Below are positions 6,681 through 15,750 of a DNA stretch of 58,100 nt, in pieces; positions within the stretch are counted from its first letter, which is position 1, and each line of letters begins with the position of its first letter. The translations under genes were made by a program, and so were the position numbers. The notes under the pieces are model-generated. The model was given only the letters and a program-made list of their open reading frames with translations, ran no database searches and was not told the origin of the DNA. Source of the DNA: Terriglobia bacterium (GTDB lineage: Bacteria; Acidobacteriota; Terriglobia; Terriglobales; Acidobacteriaceae). The stretch covers positions 1 through 58,100 of the forward strand of contig JAIQFH010000049.1 in assembly GCA_020073385.1 (NCBI GenBank), read 5' to 3'.

Positions 6681-7850
6681 CTAGCGCTTCTGAGCCTTGG
6701 CGTCGCCCAGTTGGACAGGTACTTGTTCGACGATTTCGATTCCGAATCCTTCCAGCGCCGCGACCTTCTTCGGCCTGTTCGTCAGCAGCCGGATCCGCCG
6801 CAGGTTGAGATCGGACAAAATCTGCGCCCCGATCCCGATTTCGCGCTGGATGTGCTTGCTGTTGTCATAGAGAGAAGTAAGGGCTCTTCCGCCATGAAAG
6901 CTGAGCGCCGTGCGCTCGCCCACTCTTTCGATCGAAAATCCCTGTGAGGTCTGATGCAAATAGATCAGTGCGCCGAGTCCTTCCGCAGAAATGCGTTGCA
7001 GTGAGCCTTCGAGCGTCGCGTGACACTCGCAACCGGTCGCGCCAAAGACATCTCCCATCAGGCAGTGGGCGTGCATGCGCACCAGCACTGGCGTATCGCT
7101 GTGCTCGATGTCGCCGCGAACCAGGGCCACGTGCGACTCGCCGCCATCGACCTCGCTCGAATAGGCGATCAGGCGGAACTCGCCGAAGCGCGTATCGATC
7201 AGCGCCTCGCCGACGCGGTTCACATAGCGCTCGTGCGCCATGCGGTAGCGGATGAGTTCGGCGACGGTCAGCATCTTCATGTGATGCTCGCGGCAGAACT
7301 CGATCAGATCCGGCACCCGCGCCATGCTGCCGTCGTCTTTCATGATTTCGCAGATGATTCCTGCCGGAACCATGCCTGCGAGCCGCGCCAGATCGACCGA
7401 TGCTTCGGTCTGCCCCGCGCGCACCAGTACTCCGCCTTTGCGGGCGCGAAGAGGGAACATGTGTCCCGGACGAGCCAGGTCGGAGGGCTTGGTCGCGGGA
7501 TCGATCGCCACCTGAATCGTTCGTGCCCGGTCGTGCGCGGAAATGCCGGTCGAAACTCCCTGACGCGCGTCGATGGCCTCGCAAAAAGCCGTTCCATATT
7601 GCGAAGTATTCTCGGCGGTCATCGGACCGATGTTCAGATGCTCGAGGCGCTCCTCGGTCATGGCGAGGCAGACGAGCCCGCGTCCGTACTTCGCCATGAA
7701 GTTGATGGCCTCAGGCGTGACCTTCTCGGCGGCGAGCGTCAGGTCGCCTTCGTTCTCGCGATCCTCGTCGTCGACAACAATGATCATTCGTCCGGCGCGA
7801 ATCTCTTCAATCGCATCGGGAACATCGGTGAACGGAGTTTGCGGACTCAT
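6681..7850 (-). CDS. ribBA: DHBP synthase with degenerate GTP cyclohydrolase II domain
   Basis: A riboflavin biosynthesis protein of 389 residues. The N-terminal half (about 8-200) is 3,4-dihydroxy-2-butanone 4-phosphate synthase, with the acidic loop DDEDRENEGD (27-36) and RPGHMFPLRA. The C-terminal half has the GTP cyclohydrolase II fold, with zinc ligands Cys263, Cys274 and Cys276 in HCLMGDVFGATGCEC and the LLTNRPKKV end. However, the catalytic block that normally reads like RQEGRGIGL..K..AY.LQD.G.D is replaced by HQTSQGFSIERVGERTALSF. GTP cyclohydrolase activity is therefore doubtful, as in RibBX-type proteins. It is the first gene of a pair with the dehydratase. No FMN riboswitch was seen upstream. 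Confidence 0.88.
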   Translation of the reverse strand: MSPQTPFTDVPDAIEEIRAGRMIIVVDDEDRENEGDLTLAAEKVTPEAINFMAKYGRGLVCLAMTEERLEHLNIGPMTAENTSQYGTAFCEAIDARQGVSTGISAHDRARTIQVAIDPATKPSDLARPGHMFPLRARKGGVLVRAGQTEASVDLARLAGMVPAGIICEIMKDDGSMARVPDLIEFCREHHMKMLTVAELIRYRMAHERYVNRVGEALIDTRFGEFRLIAYSSEVDGGESHVALVRGDIEHSDTPVLVRMHAHCLMGDVFGATGCECHATLEGSLQRISAEGLGALIYLHQTSQGFSIERVGERTALSFHGGRALTSLYDNSKHIQREIGIGAQILSDLNLRRIRLLTNRPKKVAALEGFGIEIVEQVPVQLGDAKAQKR

Positions 7851-8534
7851 GGTGTGGCGATTCTAGCAGGCAGTCGTTAGTCGTTGGTGGTTAGCTGCTC
7901 GTTGTTGGGGAGGACACTGATGCGGGGGACGATATGGGCTGTAACGGCAAACGTCAGGAGGAGTTTACTTTTTGGTTAAGCCCCCTCCCCTCCCCCCCCC
8001 TCCACCGGTCTATTGGAATCCTCAATTTAGGGGGAAATCATCAAGTAATCTATGTCGCTCAATAGCTTGCGGGCAAAATCTTGAGCAGCAAGGACTTAGA
8101 TTGCAGTTGCGCTGGTAAGGATCGCGAACAGAAACTTTAGAGTTGCAGATTGGTCAGATCAGAGTCAATGGAAATCAGCAAGGAACCTGAATGACTTTCC
8201 CGATTCGGTAAAGGCGTTTTGCTTTTCTCAGCGCTCTCTGCGGACCTGCTCGGCGACCTCTGCGATCCAAGCCTCTGTTTCCCCCCAGTCAGGCCAAAAT
8301 CCCAAAACGCAGAGGCCGCCGAGAACCCCCGCCGAGTTCGCGGAGAAAAGCCATCTGACGATACGTTTCACCTTCTTTCAACAACCCAACCGCTCGGACC
8401 TACTAACGAAATCTATGCGACAGGCCAGTTAGGTTACGTTTGGGTAACTTTGAAGAACTCATGGCAGTCGTCTACCCTCGGTCAAACGGTTTTCCTGTCG
8501 ATCACCTTGTTATGCCTCAAGTACACTCTCGGAC
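7851..8534. other. Intergenic region, no gene seen
   Basis: About 680 bases between ribBA and the GH105 gene, divergent. It holds a C-rich pyrimidine tract (7980-8003) and an inverted repeat with arms at 8224-8262 and 8307-8348 (TTCTCAGCGCTCTCTGCGGA-like versus CGAGTTCGCGGAGAAAAG-like). An open frame crosses 8219 onward but is composed of the repeat and then overlaps the hydrolase gene, so I do not call it. Confidence 0.55.
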
Positions 8535-9584
8535 ATGAACCGCAGGGAATTGATCGGCAACGCTGCACTGGCGGGAGTCGGAATTGCACTTCCGCAGTGG
8601 GTTTCAGCCACGAAGAGATTTCCCGAGGGTGTGATCCGGATGAAGAGGGCCGCCGCCGCCGGACTCGCGATGCAGCGGCGCGATTGGGAGCAGGGCACTC
8701 TGGCGCAGGCCTTTCTCGAAGCCGGCGATGATGAGAATGTCATCCGGTTAACGAAGGCGGCAATCGTACAGCGCGCGCCAGACGGGCGGCTCGGCGTTAT
8801 GGACAAGGGAAGCCCGACCGATCCTGCCATGGGCGGCGAGGCCTACTGGCGCGCCGCGCAGCTCACGGGAGACAGCGAAATCCACGATGCGGTGCAAAAC
8901 ATGCTCGACTGGATCTTACATAAAGCCCCGCGAGCTCCCGACGGCACGTTGTATCACATCTTCGAAGGCCCACAGGTGTGGTCCGACGGCTACTTCAGCG
9001 CGCCATGCTTTCTGGCTGCGATGGGGCGTTACGACGAAGCCCTGTTCCAGATCGACGGATACCGCAAGCGACTGTGGGATCCAGACAAAAAGCTGCTGGC
9101 GCACATCTGGGATGATGGGGAGAAAGCGCAGAATCGGAAGGAATTCTGGGGCGGAGGCAATGGCTGGGCCGCGGCGGGGCTCGCGCGCGTGATCCGTCTG
9201 CTCCCGCCCGGTCGCAAAGATGATCGCCAGCGTTTGACGGCCTTCGTGACCGACTTGCTCGACGGCTGCCTGGCACATCAGCGGACCGACGGGCTCTTTC
9301 ACGATGTGGTCGACCGCCCCGACACGTTCCTCGAAACCAATCTCGCGCAGATGCTGGCCTTCACCATCTATACCGGCCTTCTTGGTGGATGGCTGCCTCA
9401 GCGTTTTCGTGCGGCGGCCGATCGCATGCGCAGCGCTGCCCGCGCCCAAATGGACCGATTCGGCTACGTGCAGCACGTCTGCAGCGCGCCCAACTTCGAT
9501 CGCTCGGGTACATCCACCGAGGCGCAGGCCTTCGCCATCATGATGGAATCGGCCGGGCAGAAGCTCGAGATTAGGCGCACGTGA
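8535..9584 (+). CDS. GH105-type unsaturated rhamnogalacturonyl hydrolase, exported
   Basis: A glycoside hydrolase of the GH88/GH105 alpha6/alpha6-barrel group. It hydrates the unsaturated uronic acid left by pectate or rhamnogalacturonan lyases. The 349 residues begin MNRRELIGNAALAGVGIALP, a Tat-like signal with twin arginine, ending near residue 25. The family landmarks are GGEAYWRAAQ, the WSDGYFSAPCFLAAMG block around residue 155 and FWGGGNGWAAAGLARV around residue 210. It stands alone without lyase or transporter neighbours. Function in plant cell-wall sugar breakdown is from family knowledge. Confidence 0.85.
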   Translation: MNRRELIGNAALAGVGIALPQWVSATKRFPEGVIRMKRAAAAGLAMQRRDWEQGTLAQAFLEAGDDENVIRLTKAAIVQRAPDGRLGVMDKGSPTDPAMGGEAYWRAAQLTGDSEIHDAVQNMLDWILHKAPRAPDGTLYHIFEGPQVWSDGYFSAPCFLAAMGRYDEALFQIDGYRKRLWDPDKKLLAHIWDDGEKAQNRKEFWGGGNGWAAAGLARVIRLLPPGRKDDRQRLTAFVTDLLDGCLAHQRTDGLFHDVVDRPDTFLETNLAQMLAFTIYTGLLGGWLPQRFRAAADRMRSAARAQMDRFGYVQHVCSAPNFDRSGTSTEAQAFAIMMESAGQKLEIRRT

Positions 9585-9810
9585 GAATCGCCGGCGTCAG
9601 GGGCCGGAAATTTTGGCCCAATCCCCAGCGCTGTACCACGAATCACAGAGCCTAGTTCTTTGGTGACCTAGCACAAATTCTTTTTGCAAGAAAGAATGCG
9701 ATCACTGGCGTATCGGTCCCCGCGCATGGATCTTCACCCGGCGCAGAAATCGAAGCTCCAATAATCCCCCGCCGTGCTCAACGAGTACGTGCAAAAAGAG
9801 AGCAAACGAT

Positions 9811-11424
9811 ATGAGGCGTCTTGGCCCCCACCAAGGACGAACCTGCTGGATTCTCGTCTTTTCTTCACTGGTACTGCTCTTGATTTCAAGTGCAGCCAAT
9901 GCCCAGTTATCAATCTCCGGCCCGAGCGTAAGCTTTGGGAGCGTGCAGGTCGGTAGCACTCGGATTGTGCCGGTTGGCGTCGCCAACACCGGCAAATCGA
10001 GAATCACCATCTCACGAGCCACGGTGTCGGGAACTGGCTTCGGCTTCGCAGGCCCCAATCTGCCGATTACCCTGTGGCCAAAACAAACCGCAAGTTTGTC
10101 CGTTTCCTTTGCTCCTCAGGGGGCAGGAAGCGTTAGTGGCAGCCTGACCATTTCTTATCGAGTTTTCTGGGGCGGATATAGTTCGGGTCATTACGGTTCC
10201 AGCACAGTCGCGCTTTCCGGTGTCGGCTACGCCACGTCCACGCCCGGCTTTCTGAGCGCGCCTTCCAGCATGAATCTGGGGAGTGTCCCGGTCGGAAGCA
10301 GCCAAACGCAAGCGCTGACTCTGACGAATTCGGGCGGATCGAGCCTGACCATTTCAGCGGCAACTGTGAGTGGCAGCGGATTCACCGCGAGCGGTTTGAC
10401 TTTTCCCTACACCTTGGCCGCTGGCACGAGCGCGAGCTTGTCGCTAGTCTTCTCTCCCACGGCGGCTGGGACTGACAATGCCACGCTCTCTCTCAGTTCC
10501 AATGCCTCCGACTCCCTGGTTAACGTATCGCTGACAGGCAGCGGGACAACTACCAGCGGCACACTGGGAGTGACGCCGGGATCCGTGAACTTCGGCAGTG
10601 TCACGATTGGCAGCACTCAGACTCAGAACGGGAATCTAACCGCCAGCGGCGGGAGCGTGACTTTGTCCTCCGCTAGTTCGAGCAACTCTGCCTTTACTTT
10701 GGGTGGCCTTACGTTGCCGCTGACGATTGCCGCAGGGCAGAGCGTACCCTTCACCGTAACCTTCAACCCCACGGCGGCCGGTACAATTTCCGCGAACATT
10801 TCCCTCAGTTCCAATGCCTCCAACTCGCTGGTCAATGTCCCTCTTACAGGCAGCGGGACAACTACCAGCGGTACACTGGGAGTGACGCCAGGATCCATGA
10901 ACTTCGGCAGCGTCACGATTGGAAGCAATCAGACTCAGAGCGGGAGCGTAACAGCCAGCAGCGGGAGCGTAACTCTGTCGTCGGCAAGTTCGAGCAACTC
11001 TGCCTTTAGTCTCGGGGGACTTACCTTGCCGGTGACGCTTGCCTCCGGCCAGAGTGTGCCCTTTTCCGTAACCTTTAATCCCACTGCGGCCGGCACGCTT
11101 TCCGCGAACATTTCTTTCTTCACTAGCACGTCGAGTTCGGCCACCGAAACCGTCAGTGGCTCAGGCGCGACGATTCAGCACATCGTCAATTTGTCATGGA
11201 ATCCCAGCACGTCGACATCAGTGATGGGGTACAACGTGTATCGTGGAACCGCGGCGACGGGGCCGTACACTCAGGTCAATCCTTCACTGACCACGTCCAT
11301 GAACTACAGTGACAGCACGGTTAAGTCCGGTCAAACCTACTATTACGTGACCACCGCAGTCGATTCTTCCGGAGTCGAGAGTTCCCATTCGAACCAGGTT
11401 CAGGCTGTGGTCCCGTTTCCGTAG
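9811..11424 (+). CDS. Exported choice-of-anchor D / ASH-repeat protein with FN3 domain
   Basis: A 537-residue exported protein. Residues 1-31 are a signal peptide ending AANA. Four or so immunoglobulin-like ASH (choice-of-anchor D) modules follow, each starting with a block such as SVNFGSVTIGSTQTQ. A fibronectin type III domain closes the protein (about 455-537: VNLSWNPSTSTSVMGYNVYRG). The third and fourth modules are nearly identical at DNA level with a period of 312 bases. Such proteins are typically cell-surface or secreted and bind carbohydrate or other proteins; no enzymatic motif is seen. No LPXTG or PEP-CTERM signal is present at the C-terminus. Confidence 0.85.
   Translation: MRRLGPHQGRTCWILVFSSLVLLLISSAANAQLSISGPSVSFGSVQVGSTRIVPVGVANTGKSRITISRATVSGTGFGFAGPNLPITLWPKQTASLSVSFAPQGAGSVSGSLTISYRVFWGGYSSGHYGSSTVALSGVGYATSTPGFLSAPSSMNLGSVPVGSSQTQALTLTNSGGSSLTISAATVSGSGFTASGLTFPYTLAAGTSASLSLVFSPTAAGTDNATLSLSSNASDSLVNVSLTGSGTTTSGTLGVTPGSVNFGSVTIGSTQTQNGNLTASGGSVTLSSASSSNSAFTLGGLTLPLTIAAGQSVPFTVTFNPTAAGTISANISLSSNASNSLVNVPLTGSGTTTSGTLGVTPGSMNFGSVTIGSNQTQSGSVTASSGSVTLSSASSSNSAFSLGGLTLPVTLASGQSVPFSVTFNPTAAGTLSANISFFTSTSSSATETVSGSGATIQHIVNLSWNPSTSTSVMGYNVYRGTAATGPYTQVNPSLTTSMNYSDSTVKSGQTYYYVTTAVDSSGVESSHSNQVQAVVPFP
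10537..11160 (+). repeat. Two near-identical tandem 312-bp units coding for ASH modules
   Basis: GGCAGCGGGACAACTACCAG occurs at 10537 and again at 10849, 312 bases (104 codons) apart, with high identity in between and after. The unit keeps frame, so copy number could change without breaking the protein. Confidence 0.8.
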
Positions 11425-11558
11425 TCATAGGCAGCTACTTGGCCCAGGCTTCGTGTTTCGGAGCCTGGGCACTTCCTCGAAACCAATCTTGCCGCAAATA
11501 CTCGGCCTTCACCATCAATGCCAGCATTCTGATCTCGTTGGTTCGGTAAGATCTCATC

Positions 11559-12680
11559 ATGCCAGTAACGCCCGACGACTTGCGGCGGCTTGCCGTCTCG
11601 CAGAGCCTGTTTCCGCCCACCACCTTAAAGCGCGCCCTGCATCGCCTGCAGTTTGTGCAGGCGGATCCGATTCGGGCGCCGGCACGGGCGCAGGATCTGA
11701 TCCTGCGGCATCGAGTAAAGGATTATCGTGCTGGGGAGCTCGAGCGGCATTACGCCAGTCTTGGTCGGAATGGTCTCGGCGTTGCGGAAGATTTCTTTAT
11801 CAACTACGGATTCGTCACGCGCGAGTTGCAGACCCTGATGCATCCGCGGGCGGATTGCCGCGTACCCGCCGAGAACCGGTTGCCATGGCCTGCTGCGCGA
11901 CGCAAACGGGCTCAACTGCTGCTTGACTTCGTGCGCGAACGCGGCAGCGTGCATCCTCGCGAGTTGGATGAGCACTTCTCGCACGGCAAGGTCAAGAATT
12001 ACTGGGGAGGCAACTCGAACGCGACCACGCATCTGCTGGATGCAATGCACTATCAGGGATTGCTGCGGGTGGTACGGCGTGAGGCCGGGATTCGCATTTA
12101 TGCCGCACACGAACACGCGGCAGAGCCCCTGGATGAGGTGGCCTGCGACGCACGGCTGGATGCCCTAGCCGATGTTGCGATTCGCATCTATGCTCCACTG
12201 CCGCTGGGAAGCTTGCGGTTTCTATTGCGACGCTTGCGCTTTGCCGCTCCGCAATGGGAGAGCCGGGTCACCGGCGCGATCCAGCGGGCGAAGCATCGTC
12301 TAGCCCACTCGCACGTGGACGGTACCGATTGGTACTGGCCGACTGAGTGGAAAGTCTCGCGCGGCAAACCGGATGATACCGTGCGCCTGCTGGCGCCATT
12401 TGATCCCGTGGTCTGGGATCGCTGGCGGTTCGAGAAGCTGTGGGGATGGACCTACCGGTTCGAGGCTTACACCCCCGCGGCGAAACGGGTCCGCGGATAC
12501 TATGCCATGCCGATGCTGTGGCGCGACCGAGTTATCGGTTGGGCGAACTTATCGGTGAAAAAGGGTTCCTTGCAGGCGGACTTCGGGTACGTGAAATCGG
12601 CTCCGCGGGACCGCGCCTTCGCCCTGGGGCTCGAGGAAGAGTTGGAGCGGGTAAGGATGTTCTTGGGGTTGGCGGCTTAA
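11559..12680 (+). CDS. YcaQ/AlkX-type DNA glycosylase (HTH_42 family)
   Basis: A 373-residue winged-helix protein of the AlkZ/YcaQ family. These monofunctional glycosylases release alkylated bases or unhook interstrand crosslinks. The family's catalytic Q-x-D motif is visible as Gln34-Ala-Asp36 in FVQADPIRAPARAQDL, the AlkX (YcaQ) variant rather than the Q-x-Q of AlkZ. Later family blocks include HYWGGNSNATTH-like YWGGNSNATTHLLDAM and LLAPFDPVVWDR. Length is normal. It is preceded by the surface-protein gene and followed by a repeat-bearing gap. Role in DNA repair is from family knowledge. Confidence 0.85.
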   Translation: MPVTPDDLRRLAVSQSLFPPTTLKRALHRLQFVQADPIRAPARAQDLILRHRVKDYRAGELERHYASLGRNGLGVAEDFFINYGFVTRELQTLMHPRADCRVPAENRLPWPAARRKRAQLLLDFVRERGSVHPRELDEHFSHGKVKNYWGGNSNATTHLLDAMHYQGLLRVVRREAGIRIYAAHEHAAEPLDEVACDARLDALADVAIRIYAPLPLGSLRFLLRRLRFAAPQWESRVTGAIQRAKHRLAHSHVDGTDWYWPTEWKVSRGKPDDTVRLLAPFDPVVWDRWRFEKLWGWTYRFEAYTPAAKRVRGYYAMPMLWRDRVIGWANLSVKKGSLQADFGYVKSAPRDRAFALGLEEELERVRMFLGLAA

Positions 12681-12910
12681 CCTAAGAAAACTCTAATTAA
12701 GCCAGCGACGAAAAGCTCACACCACGGAGGACACAGGGGAACACAGAGAGACGGGCATACGCACGCGAATCTCGATCAAAAGGAGTTAATCAGAGCTTCC
12801 CCAAGGCCTCTCTGCCTCTCAGTTAACTTCAGCAACCAGAAGAAAGGCAACTAATGTTTGTGTGCAAGCACCCTACTCCATGTTAGCCTTGGGTTATGAG
12901 GGGGTAATAA
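12681..12910. other. Intergenic region with partial CCACGGAG repeat
   Basis: It holds one arm of the CACCACGGAGGACACAG repeat family (12719-12752) without an obvious partner arm. Nothing else was recognised. Confidence 0.4.
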
Positions 12911-13126
12911 ATGACCAACCTGAATAAGGTAGTCGCTTCCCTACAGAGTGAATACTCTCGGCTCCAAAAGGAGATGGAGAGAGTAGGGAAGGCACTAGGT
13001 GCCCTCGGTCATGCCAACGGGAGCAGGAGAGGCAAACGCATCCTGAGTAAGGACGCCCGTGAGCGGATCGCAGAGGCGCAGCGCCAACGCTGGGCAAAAG
13101 TGCGGAAAGCCAAGCAAGGCAAGTAG
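12911..13126 (+). CDS. Small basic coiled-coil protein
   Basis: A 71-residue protein. Residues about 3-35 form an amphipathic helix likely to be a coiled coil (LQSEYSRLQKEMERVGKALG). The C-terminal part is very basic and carries the block LSKDARERIAEAQRQRWAKV, a short motif often seen at the ends of small bacterial proteins that may contact nucleic acid. No recognised function. The codon pattern and the clear ATG after GGGGG at 12900-12904 support it. A 13-bp hairpin lies just downstream. Confidence 0.65.
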   Translation: MTNLNKVVASLQSEYSRLQKEMERVGKALGALGHANGSRRGKRILSKDARERIAEAQRQRWAKVRKAKQGK

Positions 13127-13146
13127 TGTTCGCAAGCACCGCAGAC

Positions 13147-13185
13147 GGCCTCATTCGCAACATCTTCCAGGGTGCGAATGAGGCC
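13147..13185 (+). terminator. 13-bp perfect hairpin after the small basic protein gene
   Basis: GGCCTCATTCGCA at 13147-13159 pairs fully with TGCGAATGAGGCC at 13173-13185 around a 13-base loop. There is no T-run, so it may be a factor-independent pause, an RNA-stability hairpin or a protein-binding element. It lies 21 bases past the stop codon. Confidence 0.5.
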
Positions 13186-13229
13186 TGAGCGGGGCTCGAC
13201 AATCCCACCGATCGAGTTCCTGATGCACT

Positions 13230-14501
13230 ATGAACAAGGCATGCGGAAGGCTTAACGGCCTGCAAACGGGAGAGTGGTGTCTTTTCTCAAGAGGCGCATG
13301 GACCCATTGCCTGCTTCTTTTTGCGATCACCTCACTCACCCCCGGAATGTCGTCTGCACAAGAGCTTTCGTTACAGAAACTCGTAACCCCTTCGACAGTC
13401 ATTTCCAAGGACGGGCATCCGATCACCTTCGCCATTCATGCCTTCATCGAATTCAATTCACTGAAGGACGCTTTTCCCTACATTGAATCGCAAGCCGGGC
13501 GTTGGCAGAATTCGGCCGCTTTCGGTGCGGCAGCGCGACAGAGCCTGCGACGCCAGTTGCTGCATGAAGCCATTGAGAGCCGGGTCGTCTCGATGACCGA
13601 TGAGCGGCCACTCGAAATATTGCTCACACACACGGCGCGGGAAGTAACAGACGCTATTGCACGTGTGAAAGAGCCGCTGCCATCAGGCTATGCGGATGCC
13701 TTTCTCGAAGTGCAGGAAAAGTGGAAGCACTCTCTGAATTGCTGGAGCGCGGCGCCGTCGATCCCGGCACGGGTGCTCTCCAACTGGTATCCGATTGAGG
13801 AAGGGATCGTGCTTTACGGTGCGACTTATGACTCGACGGAGCATTTCTGGCAAGCCGTGAAGTATCACCCTGATGTTACGGTGGCGCAGTTAGCAGATTT
13901 GCTGGATAAGTTCCAGCAGTATGACTGGGAGTCATGGCTGGCTCACCTGGACGGCGATCCGGAGCTATATCTACCTAACTCCTACGCCGTGGAATTCCTG
14001 CGTCACAACCTGGCGCCGGAACGGCTGCGTTGGTTTCGTCAGGAACTTGATCGGCAAGGATTGCGACCGGCCGATCGGGCCCGGCAAGTGCAACAACGAC
14101 ATGAAACTGCTTTTCGATTCAGCGCATTCGAAGAGAAGGTGCTTTGGGGGGACTTGGCCGACCTTTTCCATCTTGTCTACACGTTTTCTTCCGCCGCGGA
14201 CCCGTTGAGAGATCTGCTGACGAAGGACCATTTCGACGGCATCTATCTGGGCGAGCGAAAGATGGGTTTCATCAGCGAAGAATTCCGCTCGCTGATGATC
14301 GAGATCTGGAAGGTTAAGTGTCTGCAGATACCCAGGTTCCGCGAGGTGATCGCGAACATTCCGACGGAGATCCGCCTCGAGCATTTCCTCAATGACGGCG
14401 ATTCGCCGGACATCCCGATTCCGGTCTATGTCGGATACCTCAATCAGATCAGAGAGTTGGCTCGGGCTCACCACGGAGGCACAGAGACACGGAGTAAATG
14501 A
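13230..14501 (+). CDS. Exported protein with NADAR-like domain
   Basis: A 423-residue protein. An N-terminal hydrophobic stretch (about 25-44, ending SSAQE) reads as a signal peptide or anchor. Residues about 180-340 resemble the NADAR/YbiA fold, which cleaves N-glycosidic bonds of ADP-ribose or riboflavin intermediates. The key block is SNWYPIEEGIVLYG followed by YDSTEHFWQAVKY, matching the NADAR pattern N-x-Y...G..Y.S.EH..QA.K. A late WKVKCLQIPRFREVI stretch also fits. A signal peptide is unusual because NADAR enzymes act in the cytoplasm. The last residues (HHGGTETRSK) are read from an intergenic repeat, so the C-terminus has drifted. NADAR assignment is moderate. Confidence 0.6.
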   Translation: MNKACGRLNGLQTGEWCLFSRGAWTHCLLLFAITSLTPGMSSAQELSLQKLVTPSTVISKDGHPITFAIHAFIEFNSLKDAFPYIESQAGRWQNSAAFGAAARQSLRRQLLHEAIESRVVSMTDERPLEILLTHTAREVTDAIARVKEPLPSGYADAFLEVQEKWKHSLNCWSAAPSIPARVLSNWYPIEEGIVLYGATYDSTEHFWQAVKYHPDVTVAQLADLLDKFQQYDWESWLAHLDGDPELYLPNSYAVEFLRHNLAPERLRWFRQELDRQGLRPADRARQVQQRHETAFRFSAFEEKVLWGDLADLFHLVYTFSSAADPLRDLLTKDHFDGIYLGERKMGFISEEFRSLMIEIWKVKCLQIPRFREVIANIPTEIRLEHFLNDGDSPDIPIPVYVGYLNQIRELARAHHGGTETRSK

Positions 14502-14597
14502 CTTCATTGATTCCGTTATTCTCTGAAGCCAACGGACGTCGCCCGCGCTCGAGATTCTTATTCCGCAGTTCTCCGTGACTCCGTGTCTCCGTGGTGG
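14469..14597. repeat. CACCACGGAG inverted repeat overlapping a gene end
   Basis: The arms at 14469-14494 (CACCACGGAGGCACAGAGAC) and 14571-14597 (GACTCCGTGTCTCCGTGGTG) are reverse complements. The left arm codes for the last residues of the NADAR-like protein. The right arm ends close to the stop of the convergent ABC permease. Confidence 0.75.
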
Positions 14598-14608
14598 AAA
14601 AGAACTGA

Positions 14609-15721
14609 CTAAGTCCAGCGGAACCACTTCAGGGCGAGCACGAACGAAACTCCTCCCCAAAGGATCATGATCAGCATGCGCGGCCATTGGTGCATGATTG
14701 GTGTGCCCTCCAGGATGCTGGCACGCAGCGCGTCGTTCAGTGCCGTCAGCGGCAGTGCCTTGATGAGCGGATGAATCATGGCAGGGAAGCGCTCGTAAGA
14801 GAAGAAGACACCGGAGAAAATCCACATCGGCATCATGACCAGGTTGATCAGGCCGCTGACGCTTTCAATCTTCTGGGCGCGGCTGGCCGTCAGCAGGCCG
14901 ACACCGCCGAAGGTCAGCGAGCCAATTGCGGCAATCAGGGCAATCGAGCCGATCGAACCCAACACGCGCATGTGAAAGAACAGCGCACCGAATAACAAGA
15001 GCAGTCCGACCTCGATAATCATCAGGATGAGGCGGCTTGAGGCCAGCGCCAGCAGAAAATCTCCACGCCGCATGGGCGTCCCGACAAACCGCTTAAGCAG
15101 CTTGCGTTGACGCATGTCCACTAAGGCGAAGCCGATGCCCCACATGCCGGAATTCATCAGGTTCATGCCGAGCAGGCCCGGAATCAGGAAGTCGATGTAA
15201 CGCGAGCCAGGCTCGGATGAGGTGACGCCCGTGGTGGGCACTGTGTCTTTGCGCCCGGCCGCGGCTTGCAGAGCATCATTCACCTCGGCCTTGGCCAGAA
15301 CGCTCTCGGGACGCGCCGGATCGTAGCGATAAGTCACCGCTCCGTTGTTGCCTGGCTCAATCACCAGATCGAACTTGCCCAGGCGGAATCCTTTGCGTGC
15401 ATCGTCTTCGTTCAGTACCTGTACTTTGAATTGATCGTGCTGCGGCGAACGCGCGAGCAGGCTCTGCGCCTGCCGCGATCCCGTTCCCTCGACGATTGCT
15501 ACCGATACCGCGTTCCCCGGCTTATTGCGGAAGGCGATGCCCAGACCCAGCGCCAGCAGAAGCGGGAAGATGAATACCCAAAACACGACCTCGGGCTCGC
15601 GCTTGAGTTCGAGCATGCGCGCCATCAGCAGGTGCGAATAGCCCGACCAGCGGCCGTTACGGCGCGGAGGGGCGGGTTCAGTGTGTTCGGTCTTGATCGG
15701 AACTTCTTGTGCAATGCTCAT
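14609..15721 (-). CDS. ABC-2 type transporter permease
   Basis: A 370-residue membrane protein of the ABC-2/DrrB-like exporter class. One transmembrane helix lies near residue 50, a long extracellular domain follows (about 65-190), then five or so helices (LLGMNLMNSGMWGIGFALVD, LLLLFGALFFHMRVLG, IALIAAIGSLTFGGVG, MMPMWIFSGVFFSYERFP). The start at 15721 (MSIAQEVP) is preferred. The longer frame upstream is coded by an intergenic repeat. Its ATPase (16756-17688) is two genes upstream, with a thioredoxin-like protein between. Substrate unknown; a drug, lipid or copper-type exporter are all possible. Confidence 0.88.
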   Translation of the reverse strand: MSIAQEVPIKTEHTEPAPPRRNGRWSGYSHLLMARMLELKREPEVVFWVFIFPLLLALGLGIAFRNKPGNAVSVAIVEGTGSRQAQSLLARSPQHDQFKVQVLNEDDARKGFRLGKFDLVIEPGNNGAVTYRYDPARPESVLAKAEVNDALQAAAGRKDTVPTTGVTSSEPGSRYIDFLIPGLLGMNLMNSGMWGIGFALVDMRQRKLLKRFVGTPMRRGDFLLALASSRLILMIIEVGLLLLFGALFFHMRVLGSIGSIALIAAIGSLTFGGVGLLTASRAQKIESVSGLINLVMMPMWIFSGVFFSYERFPAMIHPLIKALPLTALNDALRASILEGTPIMHQWPRMLIMILWGGVSFVLALKWFRWT

Positions 15722-15750
15722 AGAACGATGGTGTCGATCGTAGCCAATCG

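Noticed and set aside
7980..8003. Pyrimidine-rich C tract as a regulatory or structural element
   Set aside because: It is a single low-complexity tract with no complementary G tract nearby and no link to a start site; no function can be argued.
8219..8731. 170-codon plus-strand open frame before the GH105 gene
   Set aside because: Its first half is an inverted repeat and its second half overlaps the hydrolase, which has a signal peptide and family motifs.
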